A stretch of DNA of 64,000 nt from Lolium rigidum (taxonomy: Eukaryota > Streptophyta > Magnoliopsida > Poales > Poaceae), in NCBI RefSeq assembly GCF_022539505.1, contig NC_061514.1:337883090-337947089 (forward strand), read 5' to 3'. Position numbers and translations under genes: made by a program. This document shows, piece after piece, positions 32,965 through 46,200 of the stretch. The first letter of the stretch is position 1. Each line of letters starts with the position of its first letter. The notes beneath the pieces are model-generated. The model was not told the origin of the DNA. It searched no databases and saw only the letters and a program-made list of their open reading frames with translations.

Positions 32965-35800
32965 GTGTCTATGCATAGATGGTTGCACGAGTAGAACACA
33001 ATGTTTTTGTGGGCGTTGATGCTCTTGTTATCTTTAGTTGAGTACTTTGCATCTTTATGGCATAGTGGGATGAAGCGGCTCGGACTAACTTTACATGACC
33101 GCGTTCATGAGACTTGTTCCTCGTTCGACATGCAACTTGTATTGCATAAGAGGCTTTGCGGGTGTCTGTCTCTCCTACTATAGTAAAGATTCAATTTACT
33201 CTTCTATTGACAACATTAGTATCAACGTTGTGGTTCATGTTCGTAGGTAGATTAGATCTATATCGAAAACCCTAAACCACGTAAAATATGCAAACCAAAT
33301 TAGAGAGCGTCTAACTTGTTTTTGCAGGGTTTGGTGATGTGATATGGCCATAATGTGATGATGAATATGTATGAGATGATCATTATTGTATTGTGGCAAC
33401 CGGCAGGAGCCTTATGGTTGTCTTTAAATTTCATGTTGAGAGGTATTTCAAAGTAGTTGTAATAGTTGCTACATGGAGGACAATCATGAAGACGGCGCCA
33501 TGAACCTTGACGCTACGCCGACGATGATGGAGATCATGCCCGTTGATGATGGAGATCATGTCCGTGCTTTGGAGATGAAGATCGAAGGCGCAAAGACTAA
33601 AGGGCCATATCATATCACATATGAATTGCATGTGATGTTAATCCTTTATGCATCTTATTTTGCTTAGATCGCGACGGTAGCATTATAAGATGATCCCTCA
33701 CATTAATATCAAGATAATAAAGTGATCTCCCCTCGTATGCACCGTTGTACAGTTCGTCGTTTCTAAGCATCTCGTGATGATCGGATGTGATAGACTCAAT
33801 GTTCACATACAACGGGTGTAAGCCATGTTGCACACGCGGAATACTTGGGTTTGCTTGACGAGCCTAGCATGTACAGACATGGCCTCGGGACAACGGAAAC
33901 CGAAAGGTTGAACACGAGTCATATGGATGATATGATCAACATATTGATGTTCACCATTGAAGCTACATCATCTCACGTGATGATCGGTTTTGGTGTAGTG
34001 GATGTGGATCGTGTACCATTTAACAACTATGAGGGATGTTGTATTAAGTGGGAGTTCATTAGTAATTAGATTAAAACATGAACTAATTATCATAAACTTA
34101 GTCTCAGTAGTATTTTGAATTAATTTTGTAGTATTGGCATCCGTTTACTACTATGCGCTAGTCTTGTAATTGAGATAGAAATACTGTTAAAATCTGACAA
34201 GAAACTTTACGGTTTGGTACCGTATTGTTAATGAATCAAGAAATGATTAAGTCCTATTGCAAACATTTAGTGAAACTCACTTTGTTGATTCAGAGAGCTA
34301 TGGTTTCAATTAGTACCTGAAGTTATCTTGTCTCCGTGAAACTTAAAGTTCAAATCTGTTTGAAAAGTAAGGAGCTGAAAATTTAGTTTTCAGAAATAAT
34401 CAAGGTACGAGATATATGTGATATCTAAGACCTTATTGCAAGATGATAGAATATAAATTTGGTGAGACTACATAAACTCATAAGTTTTATGGGAATGTAC
34501 GAAGGTTGAAGACGCAAGGCGTCCCAATCCTCCAACTATTGGGGCACTAACAATATTCGCATATCCATGAAGTAATTGTCCTTAGTATGCACCGTTGCTA
34601 AGACTCGTCGTTTCGAAGCATCACGTGATGATCGGGTGTTATAGATTCTACGTGTGCTTCCAACGGGTGCAAGCCAGTTTTGCATATGCGAATACTAAGG
34701 TGCGAATACTAAGGTTTAAACTTTATGAGCCTAGCATGTACAGACATGGTCTCAGAAAGTTATCATGAATTGATGGATAAAATTATGAGTGAAATTTTTC
34801 ATCGTATTACAAATTTACTAATAGTGAAATCTGAAACACTTGTCATATGATGATCAACTTCAAAGTAAGAACCTCAAGGTTATTGGTATTTGACCAACAA
34901 ACCTAGAAGTTATTGATGTTGAAGTGTTTTTTCTGAATAATGAGGAAAGCTAAAAGAGAAACTGCAAAAGATATTCTGGCAGAAAGAAAGAAAAGACTAG
35001 AAAGTCTAGCTCAGGTGTATATAAATGATATACATGTTATGGATGTATTCCTAGTTTAGTCACGCAATGAAATTCTTGGGTATTAGTACTATATTGGTTG
35101 GTATAAAGTGTCATACAAAACAACACAATACAAGAATACAATGGCCTAAGTGACTGACAAGGAATATGATAGGAATGCACGTCTGGAACATAATAAAGTG
35201 TTATTATGTTCGTCGTTGGCATTCTATCTAGCCCTTAGAATTTATAATAAAGAACTTAATAATTGTTATTTTGCTCTGGTCAAATGAAAACAATGAGTTG
35301 TTCAAATTATGACATTACTCCATGTATGATGGATAAGTTATTATAAATCTTAATGGTGAAACACACATACATAACACTGACGCTAAAAATGCCATAAGGC
35401 AAATGATTTGAATTCCACTTATTTGTGGAACCGCAATTTAGGTCATGTTAGAAAGGATCGCATGAAGGAACTCCATGAAAATGGATTTTTGGAGTCATTC
35501 GATTTGTTGAATCGTTTGGCACCTGCAAAATCTTTTCTAAAAGGTAATGACTGAAATACCGTTCATAGGCCGAAGAGTTGAACGGGCAACTAACTTAGTG
35601 AAAACATACATAATGATATATGTGGTTCACTGGGCATAGTTGTGTGCGGAAGATTCTTCTACTTCATGAAAACTTTCAAACAATGAATTGAGTATATATG
35701 TGGATATATTCAATAGGGAAAAGTTTGAAACATTTGAATGGATTCAAATAAAATTTCAGTATGAAGTGGAAATCATCGTAATAGAAATCAAATATCTATG
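32965..35800 (+). other. Leader and lost gag region of the Angela-like element
   Basis: No gag ORF is recognisable. A leader segment around 33735-33905 (GCACCGTTG, CTCGTGATGATCGG, AACGGGTG, GAGCCTAGCATGTACAGACA) is repeated imperfectly at 34588-34755. A 15-bp direct repeat, TGCGAATACTAAGGT, occurs twice near 34687-34715. The rest is AT-rich with frequent stops. Confidence 0.6.
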
Positions 35801-37860
35801 ATTGGATCATGGTGGAAATATTTGAATTGCGAGTTTTAGCAAACATCTAAGAGAGTTATGAAATTGTTCTACAACTTACGTTTCTTGGAGTATCATAGTG
35901 ATGATGAAGTATCCAAGAGATATATCCAAACTTTGTTGGATCAATGATGAGATAAAATATTGATGCCATTATATTTTTGTGGATTATGCTTTAGTGACTA
36001 CCGCTTTTACACTCGAATAGAGCATCATCATGATCCGTTGAAATGACACCATACAAGTTATGGCATGGGTATAAACCCTAATAGTCAACCAAAATCGGAT
36101 GAATGTCTTTGTTGGTTATCCCGGAGATTTAATTGGGAATTCTTCCCACGAGACAAAGACAAAAGTGTTTGTCAATGTTTCTTATTTCCGAGAAATTGTT
36201 TCGAGTGAAGTATTTGAGTGGGAGGACAATATAATTTGATAAGGTTTATGAACTCGAGCATAATGATCGAGTAGCGCAGCATCGGAATTGGTTTCGGAAG
36301 CGGCCACGACGATCAGGGCTCTCATGACTACAAAGTGTTTTAGCCATGGAGATCGAAGTACATATTGAACCTTGTAGGTATGGTTTACTTTGTGATCAAA
36401 TAAATGATTTGTGGACAAAGGATTGATTTTGAACAATGATAAACCAACTACAAAACAAAGAAGTTATGATGGGCCCCGACTCCATTAAAATGGCCATGCG
36501 CCATGAAATCCAAGATAGATGAATACTTTATGAAAGTAAATGGATCTATGAAATTGATAGACTTGGATGAAATATCCTTGAAGAAAGCTTGACTTATCGA
36601 AAAATTGTTTACGACAAAGTTCAAAGAGTTGAATACGATAAGATTAGATCTTCCGTAGCAATGCTTATAGTCTATGTGGATTATTCTAGTAATCACTACA
36701 TATTCCTTTTATGAGATATGCTAGTAGGATGGCAAAATACACTACTTAACAGAAGTATGTATACAAGATACAACCAAGAGTTTTGCTGATCCATGGAATA
36801 CTAGATAGGTATACAAACTTCAATTGGATGAAGTGAGTATCGTGGAGTTGGAATCTTCAACAGATGAAATAGTCAAAGAGCTTTTTGATTTCATCAGAGA
36901 CGATGAAGAGGCTTGCATTTGCAAGAAATTAAGTGGGAGCGCTGAGACATATTTATAATACTTTATGTAGATGACATATAGTTGGTTATAAATGATGTAA
37001 TTATATACTTGATTAAAAAGGTTTCATTGAGAATCAACTTCAATGAAAGGATATGGATCGAAACAAATTTAGTGTCAAGATCTATGAAGATAGATTGAAA
37101 CACATAAATAAGTTTAAGTCAAAGTACATATGATGGATATTGAAGTAGTTCAATATAGAAATATTAAGAAAATGTTCTTGTCATGTGAAGGTTTAACAAG
37201 ACTTGAGTGTATCCGACACTCAATGAGTAAAAACACATGAGTGATTATAGATCACGAATAATATGTACACAATCAGATATCATGTGCTATAAAGTGTTAT
37301 GAGCATATACCAGAATGATTCATATGATGATCATTGGACGACAGTAAGTATATCCTTGAGTACTTTAGAAGAACTAAGGATATATATATATAGTTTTGTA
37401 TGAGGAAATGACAAACAAATCGCTGTAAGGTGTTACACCGATATTGGTTTTGTCACATATAAAATATAATTTCAATCTCAAATTAGACTAAGTGTTGTTT
37501 AAAAGGTAGCACATTGAGCTAGAAGTTGTTTATGCTAGATTTAGAAGAGTTCTAAATATTGTGACGGATTCTACAAAAGAAGACAGAGTATGTCATTGTT
37601 TTGACAATGACAAAGGATGTTAAGTCAAGAGGTTCTTTGAGAACTTGGTGTAGTTCCGACAGAGTCAGAACTTTGAAGCTATATTGTGTGTGACAATATT
37701 AGTGACATATTTCAGACCGCAGAATTAAGGTTCCACCAGAAGACCCAACATATTTAATGCTGACTCATTTGGAAATGAGTGATGCGTTGAGACGCAAATG
37801 AATTACAAAATACATACGTTTCTGAGCGTGTCAGATCCGTTGACTAAAACCTATCCCGTG
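35800..37860 (+). pseudogene. Degenerate Copia pol of the Angela-like element
   Basis: Fragments in the Copia order are visible in shifting frames: an integrase-end/linker remnant near 36105-36180 (VFVGYPGDL, KVFVNVSYF); an RT remnant from about 36460; the RT active site Tyr-Val-Asp-Asp at 36964-36975, followed two codons later by TAG; and the RNase H-end motif SDPLTK at 37831-37848. Stops are frequent in all frames, so none of it is translatable as a polyprotein. Confidence 0.65.
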
Positions 37861-37935
37861 AGCAATACATGATAAAGCACCATAAGGCCAAGGTGTTATA
37901 TCTTTACAAATGTAAACTAGATTATTGACTCTAGT

Positions 37936-37948
37936 GCAAGTGGGAGAC
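37936..37948 (+). other. Polypurine tract of the Angela-like element
   Basis: GCAAGTGGGAGAC directly precedes the 3' LTR, the standard second-strand primer position in BARE/Angela elements. Confidence 0.85.
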
Positions 37949-39750
37949 TGAAGGAGATATGCCCTAGAGGCAATAATAAAGTGGTTATTATTTATATCTT
38001 TATGTTTATGATAAATGTTTATATATCATGATATAATTGTATTAACCGAAACATTAGTACATGTGTGATATGTAGACAAACAAAGAAGTCCCTAGTATGC
38101 CTCTTAACTAGCTTGTTGATTAATGAATGATTAGTTTCATAATCATGAACATTGGATGTTATTAATAACAAGGTTATGTCATTGTATGAATGATGTAATG
38201 GACACACCCAAATTAAGCGTAGCATAAGATCTCGTCATTAAGTTATTTGCTATAAGCTTTCGATACATAGTTACCTAGTCCTTATGACCATGAGATCATG
38301 TAAATCACTTGTACCGGAAAGGTACTTTGATTACACCAAACACCACCGCGTAAATGGGTGGCTATAAAGGTGGGATTAAGTATCCGGAAAGTATGAGTTG
38401 AGGCATATGGATCAACAAGTGGGATTTGTCCATCCCGATGACGGATAGATATACTCTGGGTCCTCTCGGTGGAATGTCGTCTAATGTCTTGCAAGCATAT
38501 GAATGAGTTCATAAGAGACCACATACCACGGTACGAGTAAAGAGTACTTGTCAAGAGACGAGGTTGAACAAGGTATAGAGTGATACCGAAGATCAAACCT
38601 CGGACAAGTAAAATATCGCGTGACAAAGGGAATTGGTATTGTATGTGAATGGTTCATTCGATCACTAAAGTCATCGTTGAATATGTGGGAGCCATTATGG
38701 ATCTCCGGATCCCGCTATTGGTTATTGGTCGGAGTGAGTACTCAACCATGTCCGCATAGTTCGCGAACCGTAGGGTGACACACTTAAAGTTGGATGTTGA
38801 AATGGTAGAACTTGAATATGGAATGGAGTTCGAATATTTGTTCGGAGTCCCGGATGAGATCACGGACATCACGAGGAGTTCCGGAATGGTCCGGAGAATA
38901 AGATTCATATATAGGAAGTCATATTCCAAGTTTGGAAATGATCCGGTGCATTTATGGCAGGTTCTAGAAGGTTCTAGAAAAGTCCGGAAAAATGGCACTA
39001 TGGAAGGTGGAGTCCCGGAGGGACTCCACTAGCATGGCCGGCCAAACCCTAAAGGGTAGGAGTCCAAGGTGGACTCCACCTTGGTGGCCGGCCAGCCCCA
39101 CCTCAAGGAAAGGTGGGAGTCCCACCTTGAGTAGAACTCCCCCCTTGAGTAGGTTTCCCACTTTTGGGAGGTTTTGTTGTTGGGGTCTTATTCGAAGACT
39201 TAGACTACAACTCTTGGGGCTTCCACCTATATAATGAGGGACAAGGGGAGGGTGGCCGGCCACTCTTGCCTCCAACCTTGGCTGCCCCCCTTTGTGGCCG
39301 GCGCCCAAGGCACCCCTCTCCCCAAACCCTAGCACCCCTCCTCCACTACTTCTCCCGCATATGCTTAGCGAAGCTCCGCCGGAGATCTCCATCGACACCG
39401 ACACCACGCCGTCGTGCTGCCGGATTCAAGAGGAGCTACTACTTCCGCTGCCCGCTGGAATGGGGAGGTGGACGTCGTCTTCATCAACAACCGAACGTGT
39501 GACCGAGTACGGAGGTGCTGCCCGTTCGTGGCGCCGGAACCGATCGTGATCAAGATCTTCTACGCGCTTTTGCAAGCGGCAAGTGATCGTCTACCGCAGC
39601 AATAAGAGCCTACTCTTATAGGCTTTGGAATCTCTTCAAGGGTTAGTCTTGATCATCCCCTCGTTGCTACCGTCTTCTAGATTGCATCTTGGCTTGGATT
39701 GCGTGTTCGCGGTAGGAAATTTTTTGTTTTCTATGCAACGTTATCCTACA
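37949..39750 (+). repeat. 3' LTR of the Angela-like element
   Basis: 1,802 bp, TATATAA at 39228-39234, nearly identical to the 5' LTR. Confidence 0.92.
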
Positions 39751-41205
39751 CACGCCGCTGGATCCTCCAACCCTTTGTAAGGCCTAACTATTGCGGATGT
39801 TAAACTAATCCTTGCAGAACAAGGAGCAACCGTAACGGATCGGATCTACTAAACTATGATCAAGCGGGTGTCGCCCTACACCTAAGATAGGTGTAAGGGC
39901 GGCTAGATGTATAAGGGTTGCACTACGACGAGCATATGATACGAAGAACAATGCTAACCCTAACACATCTAAGATAACTACGTTGCTCGCCATCAAAAAG
40001 GCTTCAAGCACGAGCAACGCATGAACAACGAGATAGGCTTGTGCTGCCTAGATCGCAAGATGCGATCTAGGCAGCATGGTGCTTACCGGAGAAACCCTCG
40101 AGACGAAGGAGTTGGCGATGCGCCGAGATTTGTTTGTGTTGAAAATTGGTTGTTTTTTATTTCATAAACCCTAGATACATATTTATAGTCCAGGGGACTT
40201 TCTAGCTCAAGCGTGCACCTAACCGTGCACGGGTAAAACTCTAACTCCTAATCGACACGTAATCTAATATGTTACAGATACAAGGGCAAACTAGCCCAAA
40301 CTTTGCATGTAAGGCCGATTCACGTATTTCTTCTATATATATTCTTCAAGCCCATCTTGATCACGGCCCACCTCTAACCTGGTCAAATTCCGGTGATAAC
40401 AGTAATAGCATAAGATTGTTAGGGCATAGTGCCTAGTGTCCGCAATTGGTACTTTTATGATATTGTTGCAACTTGTTATGCTTAATGCTTCTCACTAGGG
40501 CCCGAGTGCCATGATCTCAGATCTGAACATCTTATCAATTCATGATGATATTCATTGCTTTATGATCTTACCTGCAAGTTGTATACACGTATTGTCGTCC
40601 GGAACCCGAGGCCCCAAAGTGACAAGAATTGGGACAACCGGAGGGGAAGGCGGTGATATGAGGATCACATGTGTTCACGGAGTGTTAATGCTTTGCTCCG
40701 GTGCTCTATTAAAAGGAGTGCCTTAATATCCAGTAGATTCCCTAGAGGCCCGGCTGCCACCGGTTGGTAGGACAAAAGATGTTGTGCAAGTTTCTCATTG
40801 CGAGCACGTACGACTAAATATGGAACACATGCCTATTGATTGAATAGTACTTGGATACCGTTTTATTATTATCTGCAAATGCCCTACTTTGATTGTTACA
40901 TGAGTTTCTCTCATCCATGCAACGCCCGTCATCCATCCCTATGCCTACAGTATTTTAATCCTGTTGTTTACTATAATCACTACTGCTGTCCTTGTTACAC
41001 TGCTGCTGTTATTTCACTATCGCTACCGCTATAAAGCTCATTACTGATAAACTCTTGCGAGCAAGTCTGTTTCCAGGTGCAGCTGAATTGACAACTCCGC
41101 TGTTAAGGCTTACAAGTATTCTTTGTCTCCCCTTGTGTTGAATCAATAAATTGGGTTTTACTTCCCTCGAAGACTGTTGCGATCCCCTATACTTGTGGGT
41201 CATCA

Positions 41206-43177
41206 GCAACTCAAGCGCAGATTAACCACAGCCCCAATTTTGATCATGCCCGATATCACCAAGCCATTTGACGTCTATTGTGACGCATCCAAGATTGGTC
41301 TTGGATGTGTGTTGATGCAAGAAGGCAAGGTGATATCATACCTATCAAGGCAACTGAAGCAACATGAGCAGAACTATCCAAACCATGACTTGGAGTTAGC
41401 AACCGTAGTCTTAGCCTTGAAAGTTTGGCGTCATTACCTCATGGGTAATCGATGCGAGATCTATTCAGATCACAAGAGCCTGAAGTATATTTTCACCCAG
41501 AAGGAGCTGAATATGAGGCAGCGCAGATGGATAGAGTTGATCAAGGACTATGATATGGAAATTCACTACCACCCCGGCAAGGCCAATGTGGTAGCGGATG
41601 CCCTGAGTAGACAACCCATTCAGTTGAACTCCATGATCGCAATAGAACAGCCTAGTTTGTATCAAGAGTTTGAACAATTTAGACTAGAGCTAGTTAGCGA
41701 AGGATTCCTAGCAAGCATTGAGCTACAGCCCACTTTGATGAGTCAAATCAAGGAAGCCCAGAAGGGAAATGCCAGCATTGATGGAATCAAGAGAATAGCT
41801 GCAGGAAAAGCACCGGGATTCACCGAAGATGAAGAAGAATTGTTGTGGTACAATGGACGCCTATGTGTGCCGTCAGACTCAGAGTTGAAGCAAGTCATTC
41901 TGAAGGAAGCCCATGATACCCTGTATTCCATTCACCCCGGAGGGACCAAGATGTACCAAGACCTGAAGGAACAATTTTGGTGGCATGGAATGAAGCGAGA
42001 AATTTGAAGCTACATCGCCAAGTGTGATATCTGTCAGCGAGTCAAATCAGAACATCAGCGACCCGCAGGACTGTTGCAGCCGTTAGAGATTCCTGAATGG
42101 AAGTGGGACTCCGTAGGAATGGACTTTATCATAGGATTGCCCAAATCAAGTAGAGGAAATGATTCCATTTGGGTAGTGGTCGATAGGTTAACCAAAGTAG
42201 CACATTTCATCCTTGTCAAAACCACATACCAAGGCCTAAAGCTAGCTGAGTTATACATCTCCAGAATAGTCAGCCTGCACGGAACCCCGAAGTCTATAGT
42301 GTCAGATAGAGGATCTCAATTCACCTCAAGGTTCGGCGCGAAAGTGCATGAAGGACTAGGAACCCGGCTGAATTTCAGCACAGCTTATCACCCGCAGACT
42401 GACGGACAGACCGAGAGAGTCAACCAGATACTGGAAGATATGTTGAGAGCCTGTGTGCTAGAGTATGGCTCTAAGTGGGAAGACTGCCTGCCTTACGCAG
42501 AATTCTCATGCAACAACAGTTATCAAGCCAGCTTACAAATGGCCCCCTTTGAAGCCCTGTACGGAAGGAAGTGACGTACCCCTCTGAATTGGTCGGAAGT
42601 CGAAGATACTCAAGTCTTCGGCCCAGATATTCTCCTCGAAGCCGAAGAGAAGGTTCACAAGATCTGTGAATACCTCAAGACTGCCCAGTCAAGATAGAAG
42701 AGTTACACCGACAAGAGACGCCGAGAGATGACCTTCGACATCGGAGATTTTGTGTATCTCAAAGTCTCACCCCTCAAAGGAATGCAGCAGTTCCAACTCA
42801 GAGGAAAGCTCGCCCCCAGATATGTCGGACCTTTCAAAGTGCTGAGTCGCCGAGGAGAAGTTTCATATCAGCTTGAACTACCGGAAGAAATGTCCGTTGT
42901 GCACAATGTGTTTCACATCTCACTACTTCGAAAGTGCTTAGAAGTGCCAGAGAAGACGGAAGTGTTCAAGAACATCGATCACAGATCTGTTGATATCAAC
43001 AAGGACCTGACGTATCGCGAAGTGCCTATTCGCATCCTTGAACAAGCTTTCAGGACCACCCGCACCAGAAGTATCAAGTTCCTGAAGATTCAATGGAGCA
43101 ATCATACCAAAGAAGAAGCCACTTGGGAGCGAGAAGAAGATATGAAGAAGGAATTCCCCGATCTCTTTAGTACCTAG
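41206..43177 (+). pseudogene. RNase H, integrase and chromodomain of element G (copy 1)
   Basis: It continues the pol frame after the solo LTR: RNase H with [16 protein letters not shown] and [23 protein letters not shown]; integrase zinc region (CDICQRVKSEHQRPAG), core Asp in VGMDFIIGL, Asp in SIVSDRGSQF, Glu in DGQTERVNQILEDML; GPFKVLSRRGEVSYQLELP; and a chromodomain-like tail (FLKIQWSNHTKEEATWERE) ending at TAG 43175. In-frame stops are TGA 42005-42007, TGA 42572-42574 and TAG near 42695, so it is not functional. The same stops occur in the copy at 55144-57116. Confidence 0.88.
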
Positions 43178-43210
43178 TTTTCTTTAAGATCTCGGGACGA
43201 GATCTTTTGT

Positions 43211-43224
43211 AAGGGGGAAGGGTT
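43211..43224 (+). other. Polypurine tract of element G
   Basis: AAGGGGGAAGGGTT lies directly before the 3' LTR start TGTAACATCCC. The same tract precedes 57164. Confidence 0.85.
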
Positions 43225-46200
43225 TGTAACATCCCAAAATTTTCAATCAATGAGAAAGGTGGTTTACCAAAATTTCAAATTTAGCAACTAACAAAAACTT
43301 CAATTGTTGCATATAGTGCTATGTATAGTAGGTGTGCATTTGAGTGATCTTGCCATGATGAGTGTTTGCAAAACTTATCAATGTATTAAAACCCTACACT
43401 TGATCCTTAGTGATCACAAAGAAAAGAAAAAACCAAAAAGAAAATAATAGAAATAGAAAATCACAAAACCCTCACATATGGCTTATGTCATTTTTGCAAA
43501 TCTTCAACCTAGACCATTTTGGCTTGCACCATTAGTTGGAGATGGTTACTAAACACTTATAAACACTTTTGGAATCAAAGAAACTCAAATCAAATAAAAT
43601 TTGAATTCAAAATGAGCTCACATGCACTAATGGTCAAAATTGACAATCTTAGCCTGATGCCCTCTTTAAGCCTCTGGTTTGGAAGATTTTCAAACTAAAC
43701 TGTGCCAACTCTTTGCACCTCATCCAAGACAACATCAAGGTGAACAACTTTTCCCAAAACAATCCCTGCCAATTCGTGCTCAAATTCAAATGAGGATCAA
43801 GCAAAGTGGAGACATTGAAGTAGAATCAAGATTCTGTGCATTTTGAGATTTTGCAAACCAACACCAATTTGACCACCACCACCATCAGTAGACTTCAAAT
43901 AATATATGATTGCAACCCACCAAAATTCATTCAAAAATTCGAAAATAACTTTCTTGCGGCCATTTCATCAAACACTTGGTGGGCACTGATCTGCCAACCC
44001 TAGACATTGCAAAACCCAGTGGTTCCTTGCCTCTCTCATGAACCCTAGGTCATCCTCTGTACCTCTCTGACCTCTCTGCACTTTGCCAAGCACAATAGAC
44101 AAGAAATTGTACCCTTGCTCATCACAAATATTGACCAAATCATCCATGCCGTGGCATGGCATGGACATGCACATGCTCCCTCTATCTCTGGACCTTGCCA
44201 GCGTGCACCACCGTGTCCAACGTGTTCCCCTCACTCTCCTGATTGTGCCAGAAACCTGGATCAACACGCCGGTGCAGCACACGCGCCAGGCCATGCACGC
44301 CCAGAGAAGCCCACGCACGCCAGAGCGCGCATGGTGAGCGTCACAGACGCGCACGGCCACGACGTCGCCTGGCCAGCTCCGTTGACCCCCGCACCTCCTC
44401 TCTGCGCCACCAACTCCGCAACGTCACCAGCCACCGTCTGGACAAACCCATTGGCCCGCGGGAACCCCATACGCGACGATGCCATCACCGACGTCCGCCG
44501 CAAACTACGAGCTTCGGTCACGCGCTCGTCCTCGCCAGAGCCTCGTTTTCACCGCCATCAAGCCCTACGTCCTCGCCGTGACGTCGCCGATCCAGGAGCG
44601 TCATCGCCAGTGCCTCCCTGCCCATGTAGCCGCGTCGCCACCCTTGACATCATCGCCAAACCACGGCCACCTTCCGCCGCTATAAAAGGAGCCACCCCGC
44701 GCCCAAACCTTCACACAACCAGCTTCCCCTCTCTCTTATCAGTCTCCTCGACCACCTCTCTCGCTCGATTCACCACCGTAGCCATCCAATTTAGTCGCCA
44801 GAGCCCGCGGAGGTGCTGAGAAGCCCGCCGACGATTTCGGCCACCGTTGGAGACGCCGCCGGTACCAGCTGCTTCCCTGTCATCGACAACCTCGCCGCAG
44901 CACGTCGCCGACCATCGCCGCGCCGCCGGTGAGCCTCCCACCCCCCACTGTCGCCGCCAGTAGCCGCGCCTCTCGTCGCCGTCGATGATGCACCAGCGCC
45001 GTTGGATCATCTTCTAATCCTGCGGCGCAGATAGAGCGTACCGGTTCGGCGTTTTAAACGCCACTGACATGTGGTTCCCACTGTCAGGCGGCCCGCGGCG
45101 TGCGAGACACGCTAGATGGGCCGGCCCGTTTAGTTTTCGTCTGTTTAGCCCAATAACGTTTCCCGCCAGGCCCGTTTGATTCAAATTCGAATTTTTGAAT
45201 TATACAAATTTCTCACAGATGCTGTTTTCAAATTTGAATAGAATAAAATCGACCAAACCAAATTTGACAAATTTTATATATTTGGAAATCTTATCAAATT
45301 ATCTACACAAGTACACTGGTCCCAACCCTAGATTGTTTGTGGAATTAATGTGAGAAAAATAACAAGGCATGGACTTTTGTAACTTCAAACAATTATTAAA
45401 AATCAACCCTAAGTGATTTTGAGTTGATTCCAACTCTCATAAATCACATTTCACATACTCTACAAGTTTATGCAAAAACATCACAGAGTTGTTTGTATGA
45501 TCATGGACTAGAGCAAAATAGTGGCTATGTGGACATTTCTAGTCCATTTAAACTTATCCAAAATGATTTCTCAAATAGTATGAGAGGTTCCCTCTTATTT
45601 AAATCATGGTCCTAAGCCATTCAAAGTGATGTGTTGACTTAGTCTATATCATCTCATATTGGATTACTTAGAGACAATAAATTGTTGTTAAAGTCAGAAC
45701 TAAATGGTATGAGGTTAGTACCTCATTTAAATCATTTTCCCCAAATGATAGATATGAATTGTTGAACTTGATCAACATGAATTCATACCTTATTATTATT
45801 TGAGGAAATTAAATTGTAAAAAGATTCAATGAGAGGGAATTATTTCTCTCTTACAAGTTTTCTTAGCACACAAGCCAAACCCCTTTGTGATTAGTGATGT
45901 GATGATGGAATAGATTGTGTGACTCATGTGTGTGCTTAATATAGTCTTAAGACTTGTTTGGTGATTGCATACTTCGTATTCGATTTTAGACGCTAGTACC
46001 GAGGAGTATCAGGAAGAGGAGGTCTACCTACAGGAAGAAGAAGACCACTTTGACCAGTACACCAACCAAGGCAAGCTAATATTCTTGCAAGCTACCTTAG
46101 TGCAAAGCTCTCCTTGAGCAAGGCACCATTGCCCTATTAATTTGTGTACCACTTTACAAATCCCAGTTTTGTCTCTCAAAGCTTTACTTTGCTTTACAAG

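Larger units (their letters stand above)
31149..39750 (+). mobile_element. Angela/BARE-like Copia element, complete but coding-dead
   Basis: 8,602 bp with two 1,802-bp LTRs beginning TGAAGGAGATATGCCCTAGA and ending TTATCCTACA. It is flanked by CACGC at 31144-31148 and 39751-39755. The primer site and polypurine tract are both present. The interior keeps pol traces but no ORF longer than about 85 codons. The LTRs differ at only about a dozen positions by eye. The element is therefore structurally complete and recent, yet cannot encode its own proteins. Confidence 0.92.
24622..40401 (-). mobile_element. Tat-lineage Gypsy element, nested in the solo LTR
   Basis: LTRs begin TGTTGCGGTCAG and end GGTGATAACA as read on the plus strand. 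The 5-bp duplication is GTAAT at 24617-24621 and 40402-40406. Coding is on the minus strand in the order gag remnant, RT, RNase H, second RNase H, integrase; the right LTR is therefore the 5' LTR. It is split by the Copia element 31149-39750. Without it the element is about 7.2 kb. Two RNase H domains and an antisense ORF before the 3' LTR are marks of the Tat lineage. Most of gag and all of protease are deleted, and pol is frameshifted. Confidence 0.88.
30630..40401 (-). repeat. 5' LTR of the Tat element, split by the Copia element
   Basis: The pieces are 30630-31148 and 39751-40401. Removing the duplicated CACGC gives about 1,165 bp, matching the 1,164-bp 3' LTR. Identity between the two LTRs is high but visibly lower (a few percent differences) than between the Copia LTRs, fitting the nesting order. 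Confidence 0.85.
24024..41205 (+). mobile_element. Solo LTR of the A family in G pol, split by nested elements
   Basis: It begins TGATACGTCCAAAACGTATC at 24024 and ends ..GGGTCATCA at 41205. GCAAC is duplicated on both sides (24019-24023 and 41206-41210), exactly in the pol reading frame. Removing the Tat element (24622-40401) and one GTAAT leaves about 1,397 bp, the same as the 1,400-bp LTR of element A. There is no internal domain, so this is a solo LTR left by LTR-LTR recombination. Confidence 0.88.
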
